The notes below the pieces were generated by a model. That model saw only the letters and a program-made list of their open reading frames with translations. It did no database searches and was not told the DNA's origin. Source: Alphaproteobacteria bacterium (lineage in GTDB: Bacteria; Pseudomonadota; Alphaproteobacteria; Rhodobacterales; Rhodobacteraceae). From it: a stretch of 64,000 nt of DNA. Below are positions 42,674-51,556 of this stretch, piece by piece (within the stretch, counting starts at the first letter, position 1; every line of letters starts with the position of its first letter). Location of the stretch: contig JAUHYC010000009.1 of NCBI GenBank assembly GCA_030426685.1, positions 1-64,000 on the forward strand. Direction: 5' to 3'. Position numbers and translations under genes: made by a program.

Positions 42674-44001
42674 TGTTATCGCTGCGTCAACGGGCACTGC
42701 TGGGAGGGATCGCATCCGGGGCGGTGTCTGTGGGTGTGGGTACGCTTGCCGTGTTCTCCTATATAAATGACCGGGTCTCCGACCGGTTCGATACCGCTTT
42801 GCGGGATCGCCATACGCAGCTGGTAGTGGGCCTGAGCGTCACCACAGAGAACCCCGATGCTCTACGTGATTTGATGTTCGATCCGGCCTATGGCACGCCC
42901 TATTCAGGTCGGTATTGGCAAGTGAGCAGTGATGATGGAGAGATTTACACTTCTGCATCGCTGTTTGACGGGCTCATCGCCGAACCGCCCGGCAATCCGG
43001 ATACCCAGACGCTCTGGAACACAAGCGGTCCAGAGGATGAAACCCTGCGCAGTGCCTTTCAAGAGATCACCTACGAAGACGGGACGGTTTGGGGGGTCAG
43101 CGTTGCTGAAAGCCGGGCGCAGCTTGTGGCCGAGCGCCGCGCCGCGCAGCAGAGCCTGCTGCCTGTATTTGCCCTTGTCGGTCTGATCGGAGTGGCCGGA
43201 TCGCTGCTGCTGATGTCGTTCATCCTCGGGCCGCTGAAGAGGCTGCGCACGGATGTGGCGCATCGATGGGATCGGGATGAAGACCTCAAGCCCGATGACT
43301 ATCCTGAAGAGGTTTCACCGCTGGTTGATGATCTGAATCAGCTTTTGCGACGAAACCGCGACATCGTGGCAGGATCGCGCCGGCAGGCGGCGGATCTCGC
43401 ACATGCGCTGAAAACCCCCGCCGCCATATTGCGCAATGAACTGGTTACTCTGTCCGATGCCGGAGCTGCGACAGATACCGCGCTGGAAGCGCTGGACCGG
43501 ATCGATGCTCAGCTGGGTCGATCTCTGGCAAGACTGCGGGCACTGCACACGGCGGACCTGACCCATTCCCGGACGGATCTGTCAAACTCGATAGATCGGC
43601 TGGCGCGTTTGTTCACCACTATGGCGGATCGTGAAAGCAAATCACTCGAAATCAACCGGGATCCCGGCCTTTGGGTGCGCATGGACACGCAGGACATCGA
43701 AGAGGTTCTGGGCAACCTGCTCGACAACGCGGTTAAATGGTGCAGACAGTCTGTGCGCCTGACGGCCAACCGTAAACACGATCATATCGAAATCCGTATC
43801 GAGGATGACGGTCCCGGGATACCCCAGCACGCCCACCGCGAGGCCCTGCGATCCGGGGGGCGCCTAGACACCTCGGTCACCGGCAGCGGGCTTGGACTGG
43901 CAATCGCGATCGATCTGCTGAACGCATACGGTGCCCAGCTGGATTTGCGTGCTTCTGCTCCGCTGGGCGGGTTGGAATGCAGGGTCGAGATTCCAACCTG
44001 A
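42673..44001 (+). CDS. Sensor histidine kinase (PhoQ-like class)
   Basis: 442 residues. Membrane helices near 12-32 and about 160-185 flank a periplasmic sensor. After a HAMP region comes the DHp helix ADLAHALKTPAAILRNEL (His near 244), and the ATPase domain with VLGNLLDNAVKW (N box), IEDDGPGIP (G1) and GSGLGLAIAIDLL (G2). It should phosphorylate the regulator encoded just before it. The target may include the adjacent Gly/Asn-rich proteins. Confidence 0.92.
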   Translation: MLSLRQRALLGGIASGAVSVGVGTLAVFSYINDRVSDRFDTALRDRHTQLVVGLSVTTENPDALRDLMFDPAYGTPYSGRYWQVSSDDGEIYTSASLFDGLIAEPPGNPDTQTLWNTSGPEDETLRSAFQEITYEDGTVWGVSVAESRAQLVAERRAAQQSLLPVFALVGLIGVAGSLLLMSFILGPLKRLRTDVAHRWDRDEDLKPDDYPEEVSPLVDDLNQLLRRNRDIVAGSRRQAADLAHALKTPAAILRNELVTLSDAGAATDTALEALDRIDAQLGRSLARLRALHTADLTHSRTDLSNSIDRLARLFTTMADRESKSLEINRDPGLWVRMDTQDIEEVLGNLLDNAVKWCRQSVRLTANRKHDHIEIRIEDDGPGIPQHAHREALRSGGRLDTSVTGSGLGLAIAIDLLNAYGAQLDLRASAPLGGLECRVEIPT

Positions 44002-44459
44002 AGTAACGCCGGTATTAGATCGGCAGGTCCCGATTTGCGGCCCGCACATACTCAGCCTGTGACATCACTTTGAGAGGCTTCACCCAACTCCACCGGCACT
44101 ATCTGCTCCGAGATCGCAGGCGGAAAACATACGATCACGATCAAATTCGATCGGGAACGCCGAGCCTCTCAAGAAATCGGGTTTTCCGCCGCTACTTTTA
44201 AGTTTTTGATAGCGGCGGGTCACTGAATTGCTGCTTATTTGCCCAATTCGATAGTTAATAGTCATTGAACAGCATTCCCGGGAACAGACACCAAAATCTG
44301 GTAAAACAGGGTGACATCTACGTGACGTCAGACACCGACAGTTTTCATTGCTATCTGTCGGGTGGACGTATTGGTATCCAAGTTTGAAAAAAATGGTTCG
44401 GGACTTTCCCGCCCAAGCATCAATAGATGCATCAGGAAACTCTTAGCGAAGGGCCGTCC
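44002..44459. other. Intergenic region with one hairpin; no gene seen
   Basis: About 450 bp between the kinase and the GMC oxidoreductase. It holds a hairpin at 44186-44218 and AT-rich sequence near 44225-44290 that may contain the promoter of the oxidoreductase. No open frame looks real. Confidence 0.4.
44186..44218. terminator. Hairpin downstream of the two-component genes
   Basis: CCGCCGCTA (44186-44194) and TAGCGGCGG (44210-44218) form a perfect 9-bp stem. The loop is T-rich (ACTTTTAAGTTTTTGA region). There is no T-run after the stem on either strand, so terminator status is uncertain. Confidence 0.45.
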
Positions 44460-46103
44460 ATGCACAAGAATTCAGGTTCCGGCGAACAGCGTGCTGATTA
44501 TGTTGTTGTCGGTGCGGGATCGGCGGGTTGTGTGCTGGCAAACCGGTTGTCAGAGAACAGCGCGACGCAGGTTGCTGTTCTGGAAGCGGGCGGATCTGAT
44601 CTGAATTTCTGGGTGCGGATGCCGATCGGGTATGGTGGAGCGTTCTTCCATCCCAAACTGAACTGGCGCTATTCGACCGAGCCGGAGCCCGAACTCGGAC
44701 AACGCGAGGTGTATTGGCCGCGTGGCAAGGTAATCGGCGGGTCGAGCTCGATCAATGCGATGGTGTACATCCGCGGTCAGACTGAAGATTTCGACGGGTG
44801 GGAAGCGCTGGGCAATCCGGGCTGGGCCTATCGCGACGTGCTACCCCATTTCAAACGGATGGAGGACAATCTCGCCGGTGCCGATGACTGGCGTGGTGAG
44901 GATGGGCCAATTACGGTCAGTCCGATCGGTGCCTCGGCCCATCCGCTCAGCCATGACTATGTTGCTGCGGGGCAGGCGGCGGGGTTGCCGCACAATGCCG
45001 ACTTCAACGGCAAGTCACAGGAAGGTGTTGGGCTTTATCAGATCACCACGCGCAGCGGGTTTCGCTGTTCGGCGGCCACAGGATACCTGAACCCGGTGCG
45101 GCGGCGCCAAAACTTGCAAGTCATCACACATGCCCATGTCACGCGCATCCTTTTTGAGGGACGCCGGGCCGTAGGTGTGGAGTTTCGGCGCGGGAACAGT
45201 CTGCAACGGATAATGGCTACGCGCGAAGTCATCCTGTCGGCGGGTGCGGTGAACTCGCCGCAAATCCTGCAACTGTCCGGGATTGGCGAGGCGGGGCATC
45301 TGAAGAATCTCGGGATTGATGTCGTGCAGGACGCGGTCGGCGTTGGCCAGAACCTGCAGGATCATATTGGCTATGATTATATCTATGAGGCAAACTGCCC
45401 TACGCTCAACAACGTGTTGCGCCCATGGGTTGGGCGGGCGATGGTGGGACTACGCTATTTGCTGACCCGCGGCGGGCCACTGTCGTTAAGTGTCAATCAG
45501 GGAGGCGGGTTTATCAAAAGCTCGCCAGACCGTGACCGACCTAATCTGCAGCTCTATTTCTCTCCGGTAAGCTATACGCGCGCGACGCCCGGTAAGCGGA
45601 AATTGCTTGCGCCGGACAAGTTTCCGGGCCTTCTGATCGGCGTGTCAAATTGCCATCCGAAAAGCCGGGGGCATCTGCACATCCGTTCGTCCGATCCGTT
45701 CGCCGCGCCGGTAATCCGTCCCGGATACCTGAGTGAGCCAGAAGACCTTGATGAGCTGGCGGAAGGCGCTGCAATGCTGCGCCGGATCGCCAGGTCCGAG
45801 CCACTGGCGAAATCGATACGACGTGAGATATTGCCGGGCGCCGATGTAACCGAAATGGGTGCAATCCGTGAAGACATTCGTCAAAGGGTAGGGACGGTTT
45901 TCCACCCCTGCGGTACCTGTGCGATGGGGCCTGATCCAGCGGCAGGTGCGGTGGTTGACGCGCGGCTGAACGTGCATGGCGTTAGCGGGTTACGGGTCGT
46001 CGACACTTCGATCTTTCCGCGTATCACCTCGGGCAATTTGAACGCTCCGGCGATCATGGTGGGTGAAAAGGCGGCACAGATGATTCTTGAGGATATGGGT
46101 TAA
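44460..46103 (+). CDS. GMC family FAD-dependent oxidoreductase (choline/alcohol dehydrogenase-like)
   Basis: 547 residues from ATG at 44460. FAD-binding DYVVVGAGSAGCVLANRLSE, GMC signature 1 (RGKVIGGSSSINAMVYIRG) and signature 2 (GAVNSPQILQLSGIG) are present. The C-terminal region holds FHPCGTCAMG and NLNAPAIMVGEKAA, with the expected His/Asn catalytic pair. It oxidises an alcohol to an aldehyde. The substrate is unknown; the polyamine and enolase genes further on suggest a role in catabolising an amino-alcohol or related compound (inference). Its stop overlaps the MocR stop. Confidence 0.88.
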   Translation: MHKNSGSGEQRADYVVVGAGSAGCVLANRLSENSATQVAVLEAGGSDLNFWVRMPIGYGGAFFHPKLNWRYSTEPEPELGQREVYWPRGKVIGGSSSINAMVYIRGQTEDFDGWEALGNPGWAYRDVLPHFKRMEDNLAGADDWRGEDGPITVSPIGASAHPLSHDYVAAGQAAGLPHNADFNGKSQEGVGLYQITTRSGFRCSAATGYLNPVRRRQNLQVITHAHVTRILFEGRRAVGVEFRRGNSLQRIMATREVILSAGAVNSPQILQLSGIGEAGHLKNLGIDVVQDAVGVGQNLQDHIGYDYIYEANCPTLNNVLRPWVGRAMVGLRYLLTRGGPLSLSVNQGGGFIKSSPDRDRPNLQLYFSPVSYTRATPGKRKLLAPDKFPGLLIGVSNCHPKSRGHLHIRSSDPFAAPVIRPGYLSEPEDLDELAEGAAMLRRIARSEPLAKSIRREILPGADVTEMGAIREDIRQRVGTVFHPCGTCAMGPDPAAGAVVDARLNVHGVSGLRVVDTSIFPRITSGNLNAPAIMVGEKAAQMILEDMG

Positions 46104-47593
46104 GCACTGGCCATGGCATCTCGGATCACCGAAGCCAGGGCTTGAACACCCTTCTGAATTTGTGCGGGTGTTACGGCGCTGAATCCAAGCGTGATGGCCT
46201 GACGCGGGACGGGCTGGATCGTGAAACGGCTGACCGGCGCGGTCACGATGCCCGCGCTGTGCGCCGCTTGTGAAATGGCCACATCCGTCAGGTTGGGATG
46301 CGTCAGGTCGCCAACGGTGTGAAATCCGGTGTCAGTAGGTTGGACCTTGAGCAATCCGTTCAACGAGCGGCTCGCCTCTAACATGAGCGTATCGCGCCGT
46401 TCGGCGTAGATGTCGCGCATCCGCCGGATATGGGCAGCAAAGTGTCCCTCGTTGATGAAGTCGGCGACAATCGACTGCAAACTGGCCGGTGTTCCCTGCA
46501 TCGTGGCTTGCGCAATCCTTTGGAAGATTGGCACAAGTTTTGGCGGTGCGATGACATAGCCAAGCCTGAGTGCCGGGAACAATGCCTTTGAGAATGTGCC
46601 GACATAGATGACCCTGCCCGAAGCGTCGATGCTCTTCAACGGTGGCGGTGTGTGGGTGCCATAGTGAAATTCGCCGACGAAATCGTCTTCGACAACCCAC
46701 GCCCCGGCATTCTCCGCAGCACGCAGAAGTTCGAAGCGCCGCTCGGTGGTCATTGTTGTGCCCAGAGGATGCTGATGTGCCGGCGTCACAAAGGCCAGCC
46801 GGAAGTTGGGGGCGGCAACAAGCCCGGCCTTCACGTCCATCCCCTGTTCATCCACCGGCACCGGTATCAGTTGAGCGCCGCAGGAAATCAAACTGTTGCG
46901 TGCCCCGATGGCACCTGGATTTTCGAACCAGACCGGATCGCCGGGATCAAGCAGCATGCTACCGATACGATTGAATGCGTTCTGAGCACCACTGAAGATG
47001 AACACCTCCTCCGGCGTGCAATTGACGCCGCGATTGGCACGGAGGTGTTGGCAAACCGCCTGCCTGAGCTCGAGCAAGCCGCAGGCATCCGGATAGCTCA
47101 TGACCAGGCTGCGCGGGGAACGCCAATAGCGCGATGCCAGGCGCGACCAGAGCGGCATGGGAAACACGTCGAAAGCCGGCATACCGGTGACGAAAGCCCG
47201 AGGCGTCTCCGGGTGCGACAGGCGCGGGAAATACTGGTCGGACGCCTCGGCGCTGAGATGCGCGAGCCGTGGCATCGCGCCAGAGTTTTCGATTTCGGCC
47301 GGTTCCTGATGGGTCGGGATCGAGTCGCTGACAAACGTGCCCGAGCCGACCTGCGAGCGAAGCAACCCCTCCGCCGTCAATTGTTCATAAGCATTGATTG
47401 CTGTGGTCCGCGACACACCCTGATCCTGTGCCAGTGTCCGGCTTGCCGGTAGGCGTTCACCTGCCCGCAACTGACCTGACAGGATCAGGTCTCGTAATGC
47501 ACTGACCAGCTGTACTGTGATTGTCGCGCGATCATCGCGGTCGATGGAGAGAGTCGGTATCAGCGCACCGCCTGCATATTTTGCCAAACTCAA
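46100..47593 (-). CDS. MocR/PdxR-type GntR regulator with aminotransferase-like domain
   Basis: 497 residues from a TTG at 47593 (MSLAKYAGGALIPTLS); the frame stays open upstream to 47767, but that part is unlike the family. The GntR winged helix (about 15-85: TITVQLVSALRDLILSGQLR, AGERLPASRTLAQDQGVSRTTAINAYEQL) is joined to a fold-type I aminotransferase domain that binds PLP (lysine in YVGTFSKALFPALRLGYV). Such proteins regulate amino acid, GABA or amine metabolism genes. It is divergent from the enolase-superfamily gene with GTACAA repeats between. Confidence 0.88.
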   Translation of the reverse strand: MSLAKYAGGALIPTLSIDRDDRATITVQLVSALRDLILSGQLRAGERLPASRTLAQDQGVSRTTAINAYEQLTAEGLLRSQVGSGTFVSDSIPTHQEPAEIENSGAMPRLAHLSAEASDQYFPRLSHPETPRAFVTGMPAFDVFPMPLWSRLASRYWRSPRSLVMSYPDACGLLELRQAVCQHLRANRGVNCTPEEVFIFSGAQNAFNRIGSMLLDPGDPVWFENPGAIGARNSLISCGAQLIPVPVDEQGMDVKAGLVAAPNFRLAFVTPAHQHPLGTTMTTERRFELLRAAENAGAWVVEDDFVGEFHYGTHTPPPLKSIDASGRVIYVGTFSKALFPALRLGYVIAPPKLVPIFQRIAQATMQGTPASLQSIVADFINEGHFAAHIRRMRDIYAERRDTLMLEASRSLNGLLKVQPTDTGFHTVGDLTHPNLTDVAISQAAHSAGIVTAPVSRFTIQPVPRQAITLGFSAVTPAQIQKGVQALASVIRDAMASA

Positions 47594-47617
47594 TTTCCCC
47601 GATTGGACTGCCAGACA

Positions 47618-47673
47618 GTACAAAGTGGACCTTATCACCGGTACAATTTGCCTCCATCTCTTCCATTGTACAA
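47618..47673. promoter_or_regulatory. Candidate MocR operators (three GTACAA repeats)
   Basis: GTACAA occurs at 47618, 47641 and 47668, between the divergent regulator and enolase genes; the last is within the palindrome TTGTACAA (47666-47673). Direct repeats with inverted character are common for MocR-type regulators. The spacing is 23 and 27 bp. Confidence 0.6.
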
Positions 47674-47699
47674 CCGGCACAGAACGCAGGCGGGCGGAA

Positions 47700-48818
47700 A
47701 TGAAAATCACACGCATCGAAACCTTCAGCAACGAATTCGTAGGGTTTACCCGTGTCACAGACGACACGGGCGCGACCGGCTGGGGGCAGGTTTCGACCTA
47801 TCATTCCGACATCACTGCACAGGTTTTGCACCGACAGGTCGCACCCTGGACGCTGGGACGTGAGATTGACGATCTGGACGACCACCTGAACTACATTCAG
47901 GAACGCGAGCACAAGTTCCCCGGTTCTTATGTCTGTCGTGCAATGGGCGGTCTGGAAACCGCGGTCTGGGATCTACGTGGCAAGGTGGCGGGCAAACCGG
48001 TCGCTGCGCTGCTCGGCGGGTCTCCCGGCAAGATCCGAGCTTATGCGTCGTCGATGAAACGCGACATCACGCCGAAGGATGAAGCCGAGCGGTTTCACCG
48101 CCTGCGCGGAGAATACGGGTTTGACGCGTTCAAGTTCCGCCTTGGGTCTGAGGTCGGCCGCGGCAAAGACGAGTGGGAAGGCCGGACTGAGGAAATCATT
48201 TCCACCATCGGTAAAACGTTCAAGGATGACGCGGTCGCGCTGCTGGTTGATGCGAACTCGTGTTATTCCCCGACGCAGGCCATCGAATACGGGCACATGC
48301 TTGTCGACAACGGTATCAGCCATTTCGAAGAACCCTGCCCGTATTGGGAACTGGAGCAGACGCGCGAAGTGACGGCGGCGCTCGCCGACCTCGCGATTGA
48401 CGTGACCGGTGGTGAGCAGGATTGCCAGATCCCGATCTGGAAACGCATGATCGACATGCGCGCGGTCGATATCGTGCAGCCGGACGTGATGTATATGGGC
48501 GGCATGGGACGCACGATGCAGGTCGCGCGTATGGCAGAGGCGGCAGGTCTGCCCGTCACGCCGCACTGCGCAAACCTGTCGATGGTCACGCTGTTCACCA
48601 TGCACCTGCTGCGTGCCATTCCAAACGCAGGAAAATACCTCGAATTTTCAATCGAAGGCGCAGATTATTACCCGTGGCAGCAGAACCTCTTTGTGACCGA
48701 CCCCTATGCGATCGTGGACGGCCACGCCGAAGTCACGGACGCCCCTGGATGGGGTGTAGAGATCAACCCGGACTGGCTGGCGAAATCGACGTATCAGGTC
48801 AGCGGGTTTGAGACATGA
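47700..48818 (+). CDS. Mandelate racemase/muconate lactonizing enzyme family protein
   Basis: 372 residues from ATG at 47700. Enolase-superfamily capping domain followed by a TIM-barrel: GLETAVWDLRGKVAGKPVAALLGG, the KxR base pair (FDAFKFRLGS), metal ligands LLVDANSCY, HFEEPCPYWE and TGGEQD, and a histidine in VTPHCANLSM. This is the racemase or sugar-acid dehydratase branch; the substrate cannot be named. Its stop overlaps the start of the aldehyde dehydrogenase relic (ATGA). Confidence 0.85.
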   Translation: MKITRIETFSNEFVGFTRVTDDTGATGWGQVSTYHSDITAQVLHRQVAPWTLGREIDDLDDHLNYIQEREHKFPGSYVCRAMGGLETAVWDLRGKVAGKPVAALLGGSPGKIRAYASSMKRDITPKDEAERFHRLRGEYGFDAFKFRLGSEVGRGKDEWEGRTEEIISTIGKTFKDDAVALLVDANSCYSPTQAIEYGHMLVDNGISHFEEPCPYWELEQTREVTAALADLAIDVTGGEQDCQIPIWKRMIDMRAVDIVQPDVMYMGGMGRTMQVARMAEAAGLPVTPHCANLSMVTLFTMHLLRAIPNAGKYLEFSIEGADYYPWQQNLFVTDPYAIVDGHAEVTDAPGWGVEINPDWLAKSTYQVSGFET

Positions 48819-48979
48819 GCGAGACATCAAGACTGATCAATGAAGTTTTTGCGGGCGGGACCAAAATGTCCTTCAGTGACAACCGCAAATCCAGCTTTGG
48901 ACGCGAGAACGGACCGGTGGCTTTGCAAAGTTACACGCGTGTCAAATGCGTGGCCGCAAGGATTACTCCGCGTGGCTGA
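48815..48979 (+). pseudogene. Aldehyde dehydrogenase gene with most of its middle deleted
   Basis: A 54-residue frame starts with ATG overlapping the stop of the preceding gene. Its first part, MSETSRLINEVFAGG, could be an N-terminus. Its second part, KMSFSDNRKSSFGRENGPVA followed by LQSYTRVKCV, matches the C-terminus of aldehyde dehydrogenases (PFGG.K.SGFGRE.G..AL..YT..K.V). About 430 residues of a normal enzyme are missing, so it appears to be an internal deletion that kept both ends. No activity is expected. The next gene starts at GTG 48972 inside the end of this frame. Confidence 0.7.
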
Positions 48980-50267
48980 CATCTTTGCCGAGGGCTTTCA
49001 GAACACGCCTTATTGGTGGGACACGACACCTTTGTGTGACATGCCGACAGACCCTCTGCCAGCGCGGGCCGACGCCGTGGTGATCGGCGCAGGCTATACC
49101 GGCCTGCATGCGGCGCTTCAGATCGCACGGGCGGGGCGCAGCACGGTTGTTTTGGAGGCCGGCCCGCTTGGCCATGGTTGTTCGACCCGAAACGGAGGGC
49201 AAATCAGCACTTCGATTAAGCCCACCTTTTCGGAACTGGCTCGCAAACACGGAGTTTCAATCGCAACACGGATCTTTGCCGACGGCCACAATTCACGCGC
49301 CTTCATCGAAGATTTCGTGCGTGCAGAAGCTATCGACTGCGACTTTCGGGTGTGTGGGCGCTTTCACGCCGCTCACACACCAAAAGCCTTCGACGCGCTT
49401 CAGGTCACTGCGGACACCCAGCCCGAGGGGTTCGAAGTACCGGTAACGATTGTACCGCGTAGTGAACAACGGACAGAGATCGGCAGCGATTTTTATCACG
49501 GCGGCGTGATTTACCACGACCACGCTGCCATTGATCCTGGCCGCTACCATGCTGGCCTCATAGCTTTGTGCCGCGAGGCGGGCGTAACCTTTCTGCCGCA
49601 CACGGCCGCTACCAGCATCTCGGAAGACGGAAACACTGCGACCGTTGTTACCCCGCGCGGCAGTATTTCCACCAAAGATATCGTTCTGGCGACAAACGGC
49701 TATTCCGGTCCGCTTTCCCCCTGGCACCAGCGTCGAATCATTCCCATCGGCAGCTACATCATTGCCACCGAGGAACTGCCCGAGACCCTGATGAACGAAT
49801 TGAACCCCAGGAATCGGATCGCGTCAGACAGCCGCAAAGTCGTCTATTATTATCGTTCCTCACCCGATCGGAAACGAATTCTGTTTGGTGGTCGAGTCAG
49901 TGCGACTGAAACCGATACGATCAGCAGCGCGGGAAGGCTTTATACAGAACTGCTGCGGATTTTCCCCCAGCTCCGCGGACGAAAGGTGACGCATTCCTGG
50001 ATGGGGTTTGTTGGCTATACCTTTGATTCTCTTGCGCATACGGGTCAAAGCGGTAATCTTCATCATGCCATGGGATATTGCGGTTCGGGAGTCGGAATGG
50101 CGAGCTATCTGGGAATGAAAGCCGGGCTTCGCGTTCTGGGGTATTCCGATGCCGATACCGGGCTTGCGGATACGCCTTTTCCAACCCGACCGCTGTACCG
50201 TGGCAAGCCGTGGTTTTTACCCGCCGTCGTAGAGTATTATCGAATGAAGGACAGGATCGGCATTTAG
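48972..50267 (+). CDS. FAD-dependent oxidoreductase, DadA/PuuB-like
   Basis: 431 residues from GTG at 48972, where the protein reads VADIFAEGFQNTPYWWDTTP, the usual start of this group; upstream sequence belongs to the aldehyde dehydrogenase relic. FAD site DAVVIGAGYTGLHAALQIARAG with GCSTRNGGQIS; C-terminal GYCGSGVGMASYLG. Members oxidise amines such as gamma-glutamylputrescine or D-amino acids to aldehydes or imines. The polyamine-type importer immediately downstream fits an amine substrate. Confidence 0.85.
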   Translation: MADIFAEGFQNTPYWWDTTPLCDMPTDPLPARADAVVIGAGYTGLHAALQIARAGRSTVVLEAGPLGHGCSTRNGGQISTSIKPTFSELARKHGVSIATRIFADGHNSRAFIEDFVRAEAIDCDFRVCGRFHAAHTPKAFDALQVTADTQPEGFEVPVTIVPRSEQRTEIGSDFYHGGVIYHDHAAIDPGRYHAGLIALCREAGVTFLPHTAATSISEDGNTATVVTPRGSISTKDIVLATNGYSGPLSPWHQRRIIPIGSYIIATEELPETLMNELNPRNRIASDSRKVVYYYRSSPDRKRILFGGRVSATETDTISSAGRLYTELLRIFPQLRGRKVTHSWMGFVGYTFDSLAHTGQSGNLHHAMGYCGSGVGMASYLGMKAGLRVLGYSDADTGLADTPFPTRPLYRGKPWFLPAVVEYYRMKDRIGI

Positions 50268-50406
50268 TGTGGTTAAATTGGCTTGCTATCAAGCCGGAAA
50301 TGGACCTTTCCGGCAGAGCAATTCGCCGCTGTAGTTTAGGCCATGGCCTCGAATAACAAAATCCAAGACTAACTTGAATAATTCAATACCAACGGGAGAA
50401 CAGAGA

Positions 50407-51480
50407 ATGAGACACTCGATCAAGCTACTGCTTGCCGGGACCGCCTTTGGGGTGGTGACCGGTACGGTCGCCTCGGCAGAGACGCTTCGCCTTCTGACCT
50501 GGGGCAGCTACGCTCCGGAAGAGGTGATCAAACAGTTCGAAGCCGAATACCCGGATATCGACGTTGAAGTGACCTTTTCCAACAACGAGGAAATGATCGC
50601 CAAGCTGCGTGCGACCGGAGGTTCCGGATATGATCTGGCTCAGCCAAGCCACGACCGAATTTATGCCGCGCAGTTGGAATATAACATCTACAAGCCGCTC
50701 GATCTGTCCCAAATCGACACGTCTGTCATGCAGGCCAACCTGCTGGAAGGTGTCAAGGCCAACACGACGATCGAAGGCGAGGTTTACGCCGTACCGCACC
50801 AGTGGGGCACCTCAGGTGTGATGACCAACATGGCCGAAGCCCCAGATGTCACCGGTTGGAACGACCTGTGTGACCCGGCCTATAAAGGCCGTACATCGAT
50901 GCGCCTGCGTCGGACCATCCTGCTGGGCACCGCCTTCGGAATGGGCATGAATCCGTTTGAGCTGTATAGCGATCTCGACGCCTATCAGGACATGCTGGAT
51001 CAGGTCACCGCAAAGCTGATCGAGTGCAAGAGCAATATCAAAACCTATTGGACTGGCGGCGATGACCTGCAAAGCCTGATGCTGTCCGGTGAAGTTGTCG
51101 TGTCCGAGACCTGGGATTCCACCGCGTTCCGGCTCTATAGCGAAAACCCCGAGATCGTATTCGTGCCACCTGAAACCGGCGCGTTGGCATGGATTGACAC
51201 ATTCGCCATCCCGCGCGGCGGCGAGGCCGACGATGCGGCCTACAAGTGGATCAACTTCGTCATGCGCCCGGAAATCATCACCATGATGTCAGGGTCCACC
51301 GGCGCCATCGCTGCGGTTCCGAACGGCATCGAGCTGTTGCCCGACGACAAGCGCGACGCGGTTCAGGCCGCCTTCGATCAGGAAGACCTCGACAACCTCA
51401 AGTTCTTTGCCAACATCCCGCCGGGGCTGGAAGACATGGAAGGGATCGCGCTGGAGCGGATCAAAGCCGCGTCCGAGTGA
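50407..51480 (+). CDS. Polyamine-type periplasmic binding protein (PotD/PotF-like)
   Basis: 357 residues, start at 50407 after GGGAGAACAGAG. Signal peptide MRHSIKLLLAGTAFGVVTGT..ASA, then ETLRLLTWGSYAPEEVIKQF and EVTFSNNEEMIAKLRATG, typical of spermidine/putrescine binding proteins. It captures the substrate for the importer encoded by the next three genes. Confidence 0.88.
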   Translation: MRHSIKLLLAGTAFGVVTGTVASAETLRLLTWGSYAPEEVIKQFEAEYPDIDVEVTFSNNEEMIAKLRATGGSGYDLAQPSHDRIYAAQLEYNIYKPLDLSQIDTSVMQANLLEGVKANTTIEGEVYAVPHQWGTSGVMTNMAEAPDVTGWNDLCDPAYKGRTSMRLRRTILLGTAFGMGMNPFELYSDLDAYQDMLDQVTAKLIECKSNIKTYWTGGDDLQSLMLSGEVVVSETWDSTAFRLYSENPEIVFVPPETGALAWIDTFAIPRGGEADDAAYKWINFVMRPEIITMMSGSTGAIAAVPNGIELLPDDKRDAVQAAFDQEDLDNLKFFANIPPGLEDMEGIALERIKAASE

Positions 51481-51556
51481 ACTCTCTACCTGTAAACCAA
51501 GATGTCAGGGGCACCCTCGCGTGCCCCTGTTCACTGATTACTCCCAGAGGCAGATA

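Noticed and set aside
44267..44300. GGAAC near 44267 as an EcfG promoter for the GMC oxidoreductase
   Set aside because: No CGTT-like sequence at 16-17 bp and nearly 200 bp from the start codon.
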